Source: Cerrena zonata
Lineage: Eukaryota > Basidiomycota > Agaricomycetes > Polyporales > Cerrenaceae
Assembly (NCBI GenBank): GCA_038087015.1
Contig: JASBNA010000002.1
Coordinates: 558,001 to 622,000 of the forward strand
DNA length: 64,000 nt
Direction of reading: 5' to 3'
A program made the position numbers and the translations under genes. Under the pieces are notes generated by a model. That model searched no databases, had not been told where the DNA came from, and worked only from the letters and a program-made list of their open reading frames with translations. Positions within the stretch are counted from its first letter, which is position 1, and the number at the start of each line of letters is the position of its first letter. Below, piece by piece: positions 12,984-23,532 of this stretch.

Positions 12984-13306
12984 GCTGAATATCGGCTACC
13001 CTTAGACACTGTTGTTGTACCTTGCTTTCCTCGCGCTTTGCTATCTTCATACGTTTCCCTATACCTATATTCTGTATTTCCCGGAGTAGATATTCCAGTG
13101 GCCAGCAGTGAGAATGGCCGCAATACATATGATGACGTAATTTGTTGAAACCAGAAGGTTTTGCCAAACATGGGTTCGCCTCGATCAGTTTCTTGAAGCG
13201 CGACTGTGAGTAGGTTCAGTCCAGCGGCCACGGTGAGGTTCCTTTCCTCCCCGCTGAATGCTACCTCCCCCTCCCTCTACTCCCTCATATTTCCTCAATT
13301 GCCACT
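12984..13306. other. Intergenic, HDAC promoter
   Basis: 323 bases between two plus-strand genes. A CT-rich run (about 13240-13300) directly precedes the deacetylase ATG, as is common for fungal promoters. No gene was seen. Confidence 0.5.
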
Positions 13307-15519
13307 ATGCCTCCTGAGGTTACCCCCTATCGAAGGCGAGGCGAAGAAACGTGTGGTTGGTTTTTAACGCGCATTATTCGCCACTCCCCGTCTCTCGAAC
13401 TAATCACGCGAACAGTGCTATTTCTTCGACTCTGATGTTAGCGGTTTCCATTATGGACCTGGACATCCGTGAGTATGAGACCCTTCGCTGTATTGTTTTT
13501 CGCCTCACTATTTTTCACGTCATCTAGGATGAAGCCGACCCGTATACGGATGTGTCATTCCCTGGTCATGAACTATGGCCTCTACAAACGCATGGAAATC
13601 TTCGTACATATTACTTCGTCCCTCAGATCCAAGTAGCTAGCCACTGACGCGTTTATGTCTGCATTTCTTCAGCGAGCCAAACCTGCCACTAAGAGGGAAA
13701 TGACCCAGTTTCCACTCCGACGAATACGTAGAATTCCTCAGTCGCATCACCCCCTCCAATATGAACTCCTACATCAAGGAGCAACACAAATGTATGTCTT
13801 CTCTCGACTTCCTTGCGATAAATATAGCTACATAGCAAATTCGGGTTCCAGACAATGTCGGCGATGATTGTCCTGTATTTGACGGTCTCTTCGATTACTG
13901 TTCCATTTCTGCTGGCGGCTCTATGGGTACGTAACCGCATATCCCCCTGTATGCTGCATTCTCACATATGCCTTCACACAGAGGGTGCTGCGCGCCTTAG
14001 TCGTGACAAGTGCGACATTGCTATTAACTGGGCTGGAGGACTCCATCATGCGAAGAAGAGTGAAGCTAGTGGATTCTGCTATGTTAACGGTAAGGACCGA
14101 ATACCGTGATTGGAACCACGACTGATGCCCCATGGGAATGTTTAGATATCGTCCTCGGAATCCTAGAGCTTCTGCGGTAAGCGTATTGCGTCCGTCTTTC
14201 GTACTGAATTCTTACAGGCCTCTAGGTATCACCAGAGAGTGCTCTACATCGACATCGATGTGCACCATGGTGATGGTGTAGAAGAAGCCTTCTACACCAC
14301 CGATCGTGTAATGACAGTCAGTTTCCACAAATATGGAGAGTTCTTCCCTGGTACGGGTGAACTTCGGGTAAGCTATATATCCCAAGAATGACTATTGAAA
14401 ACTCAATTTCGCATAGGATATCGGTATCGGGAAGGGAAAGAACTATGCCTTGAATTTCCCTCTCCGTGATGGTATTACGGATGACAGCTATAAGAGCGTT
14501 TTCGAACCTGTAAGTACTTTTATTAACTCTTCAATGTTCTATATTTACAAGACACGTAAGGTGATTCGTCAAGTCATGGAGACATATGACCCTGGTGCGA
14601 TCGTGCTACAATGTGGAACAGACTCATTATCGGGTGATAAACTTGGTTGCCTGAATCTGTCCATGCGTGGGCACGCAAACTGTGTCAAGTTTGTCAAATC
14701 TTTCCATAAACCATTGCTCATGCTTGGAGGCGGTGGATACACCATGCGTAACGTCAGTCGCGCTTGGGCATATGAGACCGGGTTGGCCACAGGCTTCGAA
14801 CTTGGGGCTGGTATGTTGAATCATTACTAACTACGAATTACTGCTAATTTCTGTTGCAACAGAAATCCCTATGAACGAGTATTACGAGTACTTTGGACCA
14901 GATTATCAGCTTGATGTGAAATCTTCCAACATGGAAGATATGAACACGCCTGGATACCTGGAACGCGTGAAGAATATTGTCATGGAAAATCTTCGACAAG
15001 TTGGTGGGCCACCAAGTGTCCAGATGTCAGGTCTGTACTTCTTTCCGCATGATATTTTTCGTCCAAATTCTGACCCGTATGTTTGTAGATATCCCTCGTT
15101 TGCCTATTGATACCTTGATGGACGACCCCAATGAGGACGAGGACCTCATCCCACCAAACGAACGACGACATCAACGACTCCTCGATTCCCGGCGACAAAA
15201 CGACGGCGAACTCTCAGACTCCGACGACGAAGGTGAAGGTGGCCGACGGGACCACGCCAGCCACAGAGACGGTGATCTCGCTCACAGCACCGGTCGACGA
15301 GCAGCCGTCGGTATCATGAGTGCAGGCTCAACCCACGGTATTGGTACCAGTATGGCTACAGCAGTCATGGGCGGTAGTGCGACACCCGCTGCTGGATCTT
15401 CTGCTCAGTCTGATATGGACGTTGACGATGATGCACCTCTTTCTGCGAAGAAAAAGAAGTCTGGACGGAAGTCGAGCTCTGGGAGTGTCATGGCTGTGGA
15501 CCCTCCTCTTCCTAGCTAA
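13307..15519 (+). CDS. RPD3: Class I histone deacetylase, RPD3 type (two single-base frame breaks)
   Basis: Zn-dependent lysine deacetylase of nuclear co-repressor complexes. Twelve exons: 13307-13355, 13416-13468, 13528-13603, 13673-13791, 13852-13926, 13982-14089, 14146-14176, 14226-14367, 14417-14509, 14561-14810, 14863-15030, 15089-15519. Family blocks read in order: [60 protein letters not shown] (catalytic His pair), [16 protein letters not shown] (Zn-binding Asp and His), [31 protein letters not shown] (second Zn Asp) and [19 protein letters not shown] (active-site Tyr). The last exon adds an acidic, low-complexity tail ([21 protein letters not shown]). Two places need a one-base correction: the C5 run near 13323-13327 and the TTT near 13709-13711, each restoring conserved sequence. 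An RXT2-like partner lies at 2.7-3.8 kb. Confidence 0.95.
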
Positions 15520-15958
15520 TGTGGACAATTTTTGAGTAGGTTTTGTTCCCATTTTGGTGTATATTGTATTGCTTTGTGTTTGTGTTGTGTAATTTGCTTT
15601 CATTTTTGGCTTAGGTATGAATGGCTGAGGATTCGCTAACTAACTGAAGTCGGTACGTGTATCCTTGTGTTCAATCGGTGCTAAAGTGACACGTCTTTCG
15701 GTCACCCCCACTATGACTCCTCTTCGGTAAGTGTGTTGGTTGCCATGATTACTACATTCACCGACAAATGCAAACCTCTAAAGCGTTCTGTGTAAGATAT
15801 TGTCGAGAGACAGGTCAGTGAAGAGACTAGAGCCACTTTGAAAATGTCTGAGAGAGATGTATGCTAGCTATGTGAACAGACTACAACGGTATGAGAGTCC
15901 AAATCGATGAGGGTACAAGAACAAAGCAAAGGTAGCTAGAAATATATGATGTGGATGT
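15520..15958. other. Convergent 3' region
   Basis: 439 bases between the stop codons of the deacetylase and PTH2. A 21-base stretch near 15677-15697 matches, with one mismatch, the sequence spanning the last intron/exon border of PTH2 (about 16005-16025). No ORF of interest. Confidence 0.55.
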
Positions 15959-17014
15959 CTAGAGTAGACGAAGCTTTCCTGTCACTTGGTTGATCAACGA
16001 AGCAGGTGCTAAAGGGACACGTCAAGTGAGATGATTATTATCGTGAAAATATACACGAATGACTCACCAGGACCAACACCGAGTACAGTCCGGGTGCTTG
16101 GAGCAACTTGAGTACGTCCTCTGCAAAGAGTATTGTTAAACCGCTGAATGATGTTCATGAACAAGTCTATACTTACGCATCGATAACAGGCCGCGCACAG
16201 AGATTTAGGCTTTTCGCAATAGCTTCTAATTCTATTAGTTCGTCTTCAGAGGACGCTCGCAGTGCGATCTTTGCTTGTCTAGATAGAAAGCTAAGATCAG
16301 ATGAGATTTGTATATGATTGAGGAAGGTACTCACCCTAGACGTTCCCATTGTTTGATAATCTTAAATAGTGGACGTATTTCTCAGTTCTGAGTATCGGAA
16401 GTGGTAATAAAGTACTGACCTGGGGATTGGTTTTCTGCATTGCTTTGAAACAGGCCAGAGTCGCGTGCCTTGAGTAATATTAGACCCTCAAGCTTCACAT
16501 GTCTGTCTGTTTGACTTACCCGCATCTGAGATGATAGTCAGCTATGATACAAACTTCAAAGGGCAATGTGACACTCACTGAGCTGCTATTTTACCGGGGG
16601 TCATGTTTAAGTCCGTGCGAACAACAAGTACCTGTCCCGCCATTAGTCCTCAAGCAGAAGCTGTCTCAAACGAGTGCCTCACAAGTTTACAAGGTTCATT
16701 TGTGGGCATGATAGCACCAAGGTCCCCATCCGAGACAGAGTACACCAAGTCATCGTCAGACTCAAGGTCACTTTCGCTATCGTACTCGTCTATGAGTTTC
16801 CCATCAGTCGAGTGGTTTTTTGAGGGTGTCTTGGATTTGGCATGCCGTCTAGCAGCTACGAGACCCAAGCTGTATCCAATGCCGATACTTGTTGCAGCCA
16901 GTGCGAGGTATGTAACGTCTGTAGGTATGTCATAGTATGTTAAATATTCAAGGATGCATGTATTCAGTCAAAGCAGTTATACACTGACGAACATTCCGAA
17001 GTCGTGACGGCCAT
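15959..17014 (-). CDS. PTH2: Peptidyl-tRNA hydrolase 2, membrane-anchored
   Basis: Hydrolyses peptidyl-tRNA to recycle tRNA. Nine exons (16993-17014, 16683-16918, 16579-16631, 16520-16525, 16420-16468, 16335-16360, 16177-16278, 16068-16120, 15959-16008) give 198 residues with all phases consistent. An N-terminal membrane segment (YLALAATSIGIGYSLGLVAA) is followed by an acidic linker (DEYDSESDLESDDD), then the catalytic domain: KLVLVVRTDLNMTPGKIAAQ, CGHATLACFKAM, QWERLGQAKIALRASS, RPVIDAGRTQVAPSTRT, VLGVGPAPASLINQVTGKL. This layout matches the animal PTRH2/Bit1 form, which sits on mitochondria. Exon 4 is only six bases (16520-16525) and contributes to the QCGHA motif (see findings). The start gives MAVTTSE before the first intron. 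Identification is very secure. Confidence 0.95.
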
Positions 17015-17287
17015 TATGTTGATAGACGTTTGTCGCTTGCTTGAGGTAGGATGGAGGAGAGAAATAGTGCAAGGTTTAACCTCAAGTTGAGCCTGAGGGT
17101 GCCGGTGAACACGATCGGTAGCATGAACGGCAAGTGCCGAGCCAATAGGAACCGCATTTCTGCACTTTTTTGGAGACTTGCTTCCTTTCGTTTCCTGCTG
17201 CTTCCCCTAATCCCCACTGCACGTTGAACCTCTGCTATAGTTCTCTCCTAGTTCTGTTTAATACTACCTTACATAACGACATCTACC

Positions 17288-19190
17288 ATGGCTTCTGAGG
17301 AAGTCGCTGCTCCGATTCCCACATCCATTCAAGATGGGGACAAACAAGACCGAAAGCCATTCTCTGAGCTCGAACTATCCGAGCCAACCTGCAGGGCCCT
17401 GAAGGAGATGGGATTCACACATATGACACCTATCCAAGAAAAGTCAATACCTCCATTACTCGCCGGAAAGGACGTCCTAGGTGCTGCCAGAACAGGTTCA
17501 GGAAAGACCCTGGCATTCCTCATACCTGCCATCGAGTTACTACACAGATAAAATTCAAGCCTCGAAATGGTACCGGAATTGTCATCGTTTCCCCCACTCG
17601 AGAACTCGCCTTGCAGATCTTTGGTGTTGCAAAAGAGCTTATGGCTCACCATTCGCAGACGTTTGGTATCGTTATGGGTGGTGCGAATCATAGAGCGGAA
17701 GCGGACAAGCTGCAGAAAGGTGTAAACTTGATAGTAGCTACACCAGGACGACTGCTGGACCATCTTGAGGTATGTTCTGAAGATATTTTTATTTTTATTT
17801 GCACACTTATACCATATCCAGGGGACGAAAGGCTTCATTTTCAGGAATCTCAAATGTTTGATCATTGACGAGGCGGATCGGATATTGGAAGTCGGTTTCG
17901 AGGAACAGATGAAGAAAATTATCAAAATCCTACCCAATGGTATGTATCCTAAATTCACCGTACTAAAAACTAACTAATATATCGCTTAAATAGAGGATCG
18001 TCAATCTATGCTTTTCTCCGCTACGCAAACCACAAAAGTTACCGATCTTGCTCGTATCTCACTACGACCAGGACCTCTATACATTGATGTCGACAAGACT
18101 GAAAGCACTAGTACCGTTGCTACCCTGTCTCAGGGTTATGTTGTTTGCCCTTCCGACCGCCGCTTCCTTCTCCTATTCACTTTCCTCAAAAGGAATATGA
18201 AGAAAAAGGTTGTTGTGTTCTTCTCAAGTTGTAATTCCGTCAAGTATCACGGAGAACTGTTGAACTACATCGACGTTCCGGTATTGGACCTTCACGTATG
18301 TTTCAACTCTGGGCTATCTTCCTGAATCCGATTCTTACACAATGTCAATACAGGGAAAACAAAAGCAACAGAAACGTACCAACACCTTCTTCGAATTCTG
18401 TAATGCCTCGTCTGGTATTCTTCTGTGTACTGATGTTGCCGCCCGTGGTCTCGATATTCCTAAGGTGGATTGGATTATTCAATACGATCCCCCAGATGAT
18501 CCCCGAGACTACATCCATCGTGTTGGCCGAACAGCACGAGCAGGCAAAGTTGGAAAGAGTCTTATGTTCTTGCTGCCCAGCGAACTTGGCTTCTTGAGGT
18601 TCCTCAAAGAAGCGAAAGTTCCTTTGAACGAATTCAGTTTCCCAACGGAGAAGGTTGCCAATGTTCAGTCTCAGGTATGTCCACACCAAGTAAGAGCTCG
18701 CCTCCTCACTCAACTACCTTATTTTCTCTAGCTTGAGAAACTTCTTCAAAAGAACTATTTCCTCCACGAATCTGCACGCCAAGGTTACAGGTCGTATCTC
18801 CAAGCCTATGCTTCGTATTCGCAAAAGAAAATCTTTGATGTCAACCAACTGGACTTGGCTAAGGTCGGCAAGGCATTTGGCTTCTCAGTACCGCCACGAG
18901 TGAATGTGAATATTGGTGGTGGGACAGGAGGTACGGGTAGAGCTGGGACGAAGAGGAGAAGGGATGATGATGGAGAGCTGAATGAAGAGGAATGGGAAGA
19001 AGTTGATGCTGTTGACAAGGATGCAAGTGAAGCAGAGAACGAGGACGAGCCAACGGGGAGACAGTCTAGGAGAAACGGGTCGGATAGACGGAAAGAGACC
19101 CTTGGGCGACGGACGGTGGAGAAGGAGGTGTACAGGAAGGGTATCGAGAGGAAAAAGCAAAAGGCGGCAGGGGAGCAATGGAGTGGATGA
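17288..19190 (+). CDS. HAS1: DEAD-box ATP-dependent RNA helicase HAS1 (one frame break)
   Basis: Nucleolar helicase of 40S/60S ribosome assembly. Exons 17288-17769, 17822-17939, 17994-18295, 18354-18674 and 18732-19190. Motifs in order: F-(x)-Q region [11 protein letters not shown]...[12 protein letters not shown], motif [13 protein letters not shown], Ia [14 protein letters not shown], Ib [14 protein letters not shown] in [60 protein letters not shown]. The C-terminus [16 protein letters not shown] and [19 protein letters not shown] is typical of HAS1/DDX18, followed by a Lys/Glu-rich tail. At about 17550 the frame is broken (CACAGATAAAATTC): one added base restores [12 protein letters not shown], the expected linker. 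The gene is essential in yeast, so a true disruption is unlikely. Confidence 0.95.
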
Positions 19191-19492
19191 TTTCTTCTGT
19201 GCTGTTTTCGTGTTTCTGCTGGATTTGCTCTGTTCTATGCTAGTGTATTGCTATCTTGGTTGATTCTATCAATATTGTCACTGCCATGCATGCGACGGCG
19301 AGATCGAAATGATTTTGAAGATGATGTCAACGGAGGTGGGGTTAGGGTTTATGCGGGTGGCCTGCCCTGAAGAAACATGTGTACGTCACACCAGTCACGG
19401 CTGTAAACCTCACTGCAGCTGATCCTGTCGCAGCTCGAAAATCCAAGTCTTCTTCCTTCCTCCACCTCCAGCACACACAACATCCCGACGCA
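19191..19492. other. Intergenic, HAS1 3' end and POM33 promoter
   Basis: 302 bases between two plus-strand genes. A CT-rich stretch (about 19445-19470) precedes the POM33 start. Nothing else was seen. Confidence 0.5.
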
Positions 19493-20664
19493 ATGGCAAC
19501 GACCCAGGTCCGAATCCTTTCCAACACATCTATTTATTATGTGCCCAGGACACTAACTTAGTCGCCCATACAGCACCACATATGGGCCTTCGGCCATTTC
19601 ATCCTGCTGTTGTCTTCCCTACGTTATCTCATGGCATGGGCTCTCTTCAGGGGCCCCGCTGCCTGGTACTACCAATGTGCGTCTGCTCTATTGGCTTTCT
19701 TGAGATCTTGCATTGTTAATCGGCCATGACACGTAGTTGGTCTCTTGGGAGCGCTCATGAGTTATGCGATTGTGTGCCAGTGAGTTCAATATGTTCCTCG
19801 AGTCCTGACTGTAGATGGTCTAACGATTATATCTAGCAAATCTCTAGGGGGTGAGCTTGATCACAACACCTGTAGCATGAATATTTCTCAACTTGACTCA
19901 GATACCACAACCAAGTCCCACCTGGATCAAGAAGGCCGTGTTTGATGAGGTATGCATGAATGTTCACCTAGTCCGTGCCACTCACCAACCAGGTTCGATG
20001 CAACAGAATGTACAATATTTCCTGCTCGCTGCCTTCTGGTGGTATACGACCCCGATAGCTAGTACGTCGCACATTCAACTACTATCGGAAACAATGCTAA
20101 TCGTACCATAATGCGTTCAGTCGCTTTGTTGCCCTACGCTATCTTCTCACTCTTCCATACGCTGACTTTCACGCGAACGACTCTATTCCCTCAATTCTTC
20201 CCACCCGGTCCTCCAGCAACTGCCGGTGGCCAACCTACTCCCCACCCCATCGCGAAGAAAATCCACATGTTCGTCAAATGTACGTGATCAAATCAAAACA
20301 CGCGCAAAACGTTTTGTTTCCTGACCTAATTGCGCGCGTTCTCTTCTACTAGCCAACTACAACCCCGCCATGAAGGCCGTGTCGTTTATTGAGTTGGCGA
20401 TCATGGCTCGCGTCACTCTCGGCGTGTTCGTGCTCTCGAATTCGTTGATCACACCAATCCTCTACGCACACTTCCTGCGTCAACGTTACTACCAGTCTGC
20501 GTTCACTCGCGAAGGCTGTGGCCTTCGTGAACCTGAAAGTCGACGAATTCGTCAAGAAGCCAGGTAACCCACCTGCCGCTTTGCACTTCTGGAACCAGTT
20601 CAAGGGCTATCTTGCACGCTGGGTCGGAACCACTTTGCAGCCTGCTGGTGCTCGGGCTCAGTAA
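19493..20664 (+). CDS. POM33: POM33/TMEM33-family nuclear pore and ER membrane protein (two frame breaks)
   Basis: Multi-pass ER/nuclear envelope protein; in yeast Pom33 and Per33 help pore assembly. Eight exons: 19493-19507, 19574-19676, 19737-19779, 19837-19850, 19902-19949, 20007-20061, 20121-20279, 20353-20664. Hydrophobic segments include FGHFILLLSSLRYLMAW, FGLLGALMSYAIVC, ENVQYFLLAAFWW and IALLPYAIFSLFHTL; the diagnostic C-terminal part has IMARVTLGVFVLSNSLITPI and FLRQRYYQSAFTRE. The sixth exon needs the GCAACAG acceptor to give DENVQYF. Two single-base surpluses are inferred: one at the G run near 19850 (exon 4/5 junction) and one at GAAGGCTG near 20514, where removing a G restores AVAFVNLKVDEFVKKPG up to the stop TAA at 20662. 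Family call good; borders of the tiny exons less certain. Confidence 0.85.
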
Positions 20665-21011
20665 ATTTAGAGAGAGGGCTTGCTCTTTTATGTAGTTGTT
20701 GTCGTGTGTTCTGGGAGGGTCTAAAATTGAACTATTTTACCTATCCTATATATGCTAAGTTCGTGTGTTCTGTTCCGGTGGGACCCATTAGCTAGATGAT
20801 GACGGACTTTGGGTTACACATCTTTTGTTGTTACAATCCACTAATTATGCTTTGGGTTTTGCTTCTCTCTCCGCCTGTTACGCTGATATCCACAATCATA
20901 CATAGTGACGTCACGCGTGTATGGGGCCTATTTATTGCATGTCGTCAATATATAAATTTAAAATCCATCCTTCGCTTCCAAGTTCCAACCATTGCACCAC
21001 TACCCACTACG
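20665..21011. promoter_or_regulatory. Intergenic with TATA-like promoter
   Basis: 347 bases. An AT-rich TATA-like element (ATATATAAATTTAAAAT, about 20948-20964) lies about 50-60 bases before the next ATG, followed by a pyrimidine-rich leader. This is the most TATA-like site next to a start in the window. Confidence 0.45.
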
Positions 21012-21357
21012 ATGTCCGCTGTATATTCTGCCTTTGCCAACTTCATACAAGCCCTTGGAGGGATTGTAGGAGGGATCATGAACTCGGTCCTGGCTATATT
21101 CCAGGCTTTCCTTGCACTGGTCAAGGCACTCCTGAGTGGAGTATTCCAAGTTGGTCAAGCAATCTTGAAGTTGGGTGCCGACTTGACCCAGGATGTTGTT
21201 GGGTTTGTCTTTGGTGAGTCCTATGAGAAGACTGAGATTCCGAATTCGGACTGAGTATGTTATAGCGAATTTCTTCTTGATTTTGGTCCTTGGCGGAGGG
21301 TATTACCTGTACTCCACACGTCAAGGTGCTCGTACGTCAATCAAGAAACGTGTCTGA
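21012..21357 (+). CDS. Small membrane protein, 97 aa, function unknown
   Basis: Two exons (21012-21213 and 21266-21357) separated by a 52-nt intron (GTGAGT...TATAG) encode 97 residues. The N-terminal two thirds are amphipathic and hydrophobic with repeated small residues (ALGGIVGGIMNSVLAIFQ; FLALVKALLSGVFQVGQ). The second exon begins with a clear transmembrane segment (ANFFLILVLGGGYYLYS) and ends in a basic tail (SIKKRV), compatible with a tail-anchored protein. A TATA-like element and CT-rich leader precede the start. I do not recognise the family. The in-phase splice, hydrophobicity switch and promoter-like context support a real gene. Confidence 0.6.
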
Positions 21358-21664
21358 GCGTTTCCAGATTGTGAGTGTTATATCCCATGAAGCGAGGAAG
21401 AGGTTTGAACTGACGTATGATAGGCCTACCGTTCACGACTAGTTATGATTCGACGACCCTGAGCCTGTAGTTTAATCCTGTACGATACGCACTGTACTGT
21501 ATGACTCAGTTTAAAGCACCATTGTACCCACCATGTATCTGTAATCCATACACGAGACCCCAATACACCATTCCCAAGAGCTTGAACTTACCCCTTTCAC
21601 CATTGCAATTCGAAGTCAGAACCACACACCAAAACCATGAGATAGAAGAGATGAGAACATAAAT
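21358..21664. other. Convergent 3' region
   Basis: 307 bases between the stop codons of the small membrane protein gene and BET1. No ORF of interest. Confidence 0.55.
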
Positions 21665-22348
21665 TTATCTCCGAAACCGCCATACGACGACAAAGAACCA
21701 GAAGACAAAGACGAGGAATAGGATGTACCATAACCACCGACAACCTTGTCGAGAAGACATGTTATTTAGTCTGCGGAAGGTGCCTTTGAGGATACCGGAG
21801 GTTTCTGAAAAGGCGTCGTTCTATAAGACAGCCGTTAGACAAAATAGTAGCAATAGCGAAAGAGAACGAGGGCGTACCATTTGACTAAGCTGGATAGTAG
21901 ATTCTTTCACTTCATTCCCGATACCAATAGTAATCTGTCTCGCAAACGAACAATAGTCAACTACCCCGTCATTGTTCATCACCCAAGAATACTCACATCC
22001 TTCAATAGTTTCACTTTCGCAGTCAACCCCTCCAGATGTTCATCATTCTGGCCTTCAAGATCATCCACATAACGATGCCCTGAAGCTTGTTGTCCAAGAC
22101 CTCCACCAAACGGAGACGAACGGCCAGATGAAGGTGGGGTATTGTAGTCCCCAAGGAGCGATGAACGGTTGTGAAGGTTATTGTTGACTCTGAATCTATG
22201 TATCAACAGGAGAAAAGGATAGAGTGATTAGTATTGATTATTCGTTATTGCTTCAAGTAGTTCAGAAGTTCAGTGATAAAGCGGGCCCGGGAGGTAGATG
22301 AAAGTGGAATAACGTATACGGACAACAACATACTCACCGTTGCGACAT
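21665..22348 (-). CDS. BET1: Golgi Qc-SNARE BET1
   Basis: ER-to-Golgi vesicle fusion SNARE. Four exons (22338-22348, 21997-22195, 21878-21934, 21665-21820) encode 140 residues; the first exon has only 11 bases (ATG TCG CAA CG), a common layout in these fungi. After MSQRFRVNNNLHNRSSLL and a Ser/Pro linker comes the SNARE helix: DDLEGQNDEHLEGLTAKVKL, then LKDITIGIGNEVKESTIQLS and NDAFSETSGILKGTFRRLN, with heptad hydrophobics and the central polar layer in the expected region. The C-terminus is a single membrane anchor (LWYILFLVFVFWFFVVVW). Length and architecture match BET1. Confidence 0.93.
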
Positions 22349-23532
22349 CTTCTAATGCAATGAATATTCTTCCTGGTCCAGCAGGGTACAATGGTTCACA
22401 TTAAACCTCGCAGAAAGAGTCTTGAAAGTGGGTTAGAAGGCGAAGAGAAACCTTGTTAAAGCAAAGGATCCCACTTCCACGTCTTCGTGGCGCCGAGCGC
22501 TCGATTGGTTCCGCCGTACTGGTACCTCGAGTTTCAAATGGCACGTTTCGGCGTGTTGATTGGAAGGCATTTGAAGGGCACCTTGGAAGGCTTGGCTTCT
22601 GTCTGTGTACAAATAACGATGTACAACTTGGAATGCTTGACACGCCAATACTCTGGTTTACTCTTGTTCCCAATCTGACCTACCAAAGACACCTCAAGTG
22701 AATTCATAAGCATACCAAGAAACCATATTTTTTCCCGCCACGGCTCTATTATATGTATATGCCACGGATCTAAGAATACATTCCAGACCACAAGAGATGA
22801 AACGGGGGTAAGGGGACTATTCACACCAGGCGAGCGAACGAACCCAAAGGCAAAGGGAAAATAGAGAGGCGAAGAGAATACGAGCAAGAGGGAATAAAAG
22901 AAGAATAAAAGAAGAACAGTCGAAAACGATACGATACTTTACCAAGAAAAAGAGGTGTGGGGGAGGAGTAGAAAGAGACGAGAGAGACTCGGAGAAATAA
23001 ACCTCATGCTGAGATGTCAAGTACCCTAGAGGAAACCGGTTAACCCTGGCATAAGAAACATCGAGCAAAAGTGTGAGTAATACGGTAATATGTATGGCGG
23101 GAGGTTGTGAAGAGGAATAAGAGTGATAAAGATATAGGACATGTCAACAACCAATAGGGGTGAGCGAAGGGTAAGGTCGAAAGATGCATGCGGATGAAGA
23201 TGAATGGAGAGAGGACGGTTGCAATGTGACTCGCAAAGGAAAGACGGAGAGGTAGGAGGATAGGTGGGGACATGAAGCGGGTGGAAAAGATGATGATGGT
23301 ATTGGTTGATTGACGGTGAAGACAAAGGGGTTTGAGTCAACAGAGAGAAGAGTCCGGCGGATTTGTATCAGGGTTAATCAGAGGGTGGAGGAGAGAGAGG
23401 AGATTGCGACAGTGGTAATAGTAGTAGATGGATGATGGTGAACAATAATACAGATTCAAATGTGTACAAGTCCGTTTGTCGCACGCGCGAGCGCGTAGAA
23501 TGATGCAGCATAAAGGGAATCGTGGTCGACGT
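22349..23532. other. Long purine-rich intergenic region
   Basis: 1,184 bases between the BET1 start and the 3' end of the UPF0658 gene. From about 22840 to 23430 the plus strand is strongly purine-rich (runs such as AATAAAAGAAGAATAAAAG), equivalent to a long CT-rich tract upstream of BET1. The ORFs on the pyrimidine strand (23026-23340) are compositional artefacts. No gene could be supported. Confidence 0.5.

Noticed and set aside
15670..16030. 21-base near-identical sequence repeated downstream of PTH2
   Set aside because: Too short and isolated to indicate exon duplication; flanking sequence does not match.
19949..20010. Apparent frame break in POM33 exon 6
   Set aside because: The acceptor GCAACAG just downstream gives D-E-N-V-Q-Y in frame with a 57-nt intron.
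23026..23340. Long Pro/Ser/Leu-rich ORFs on the minus strand
   Set aside because: They follow from the CT-rich strand composition of the tract and have no splice or motif support.
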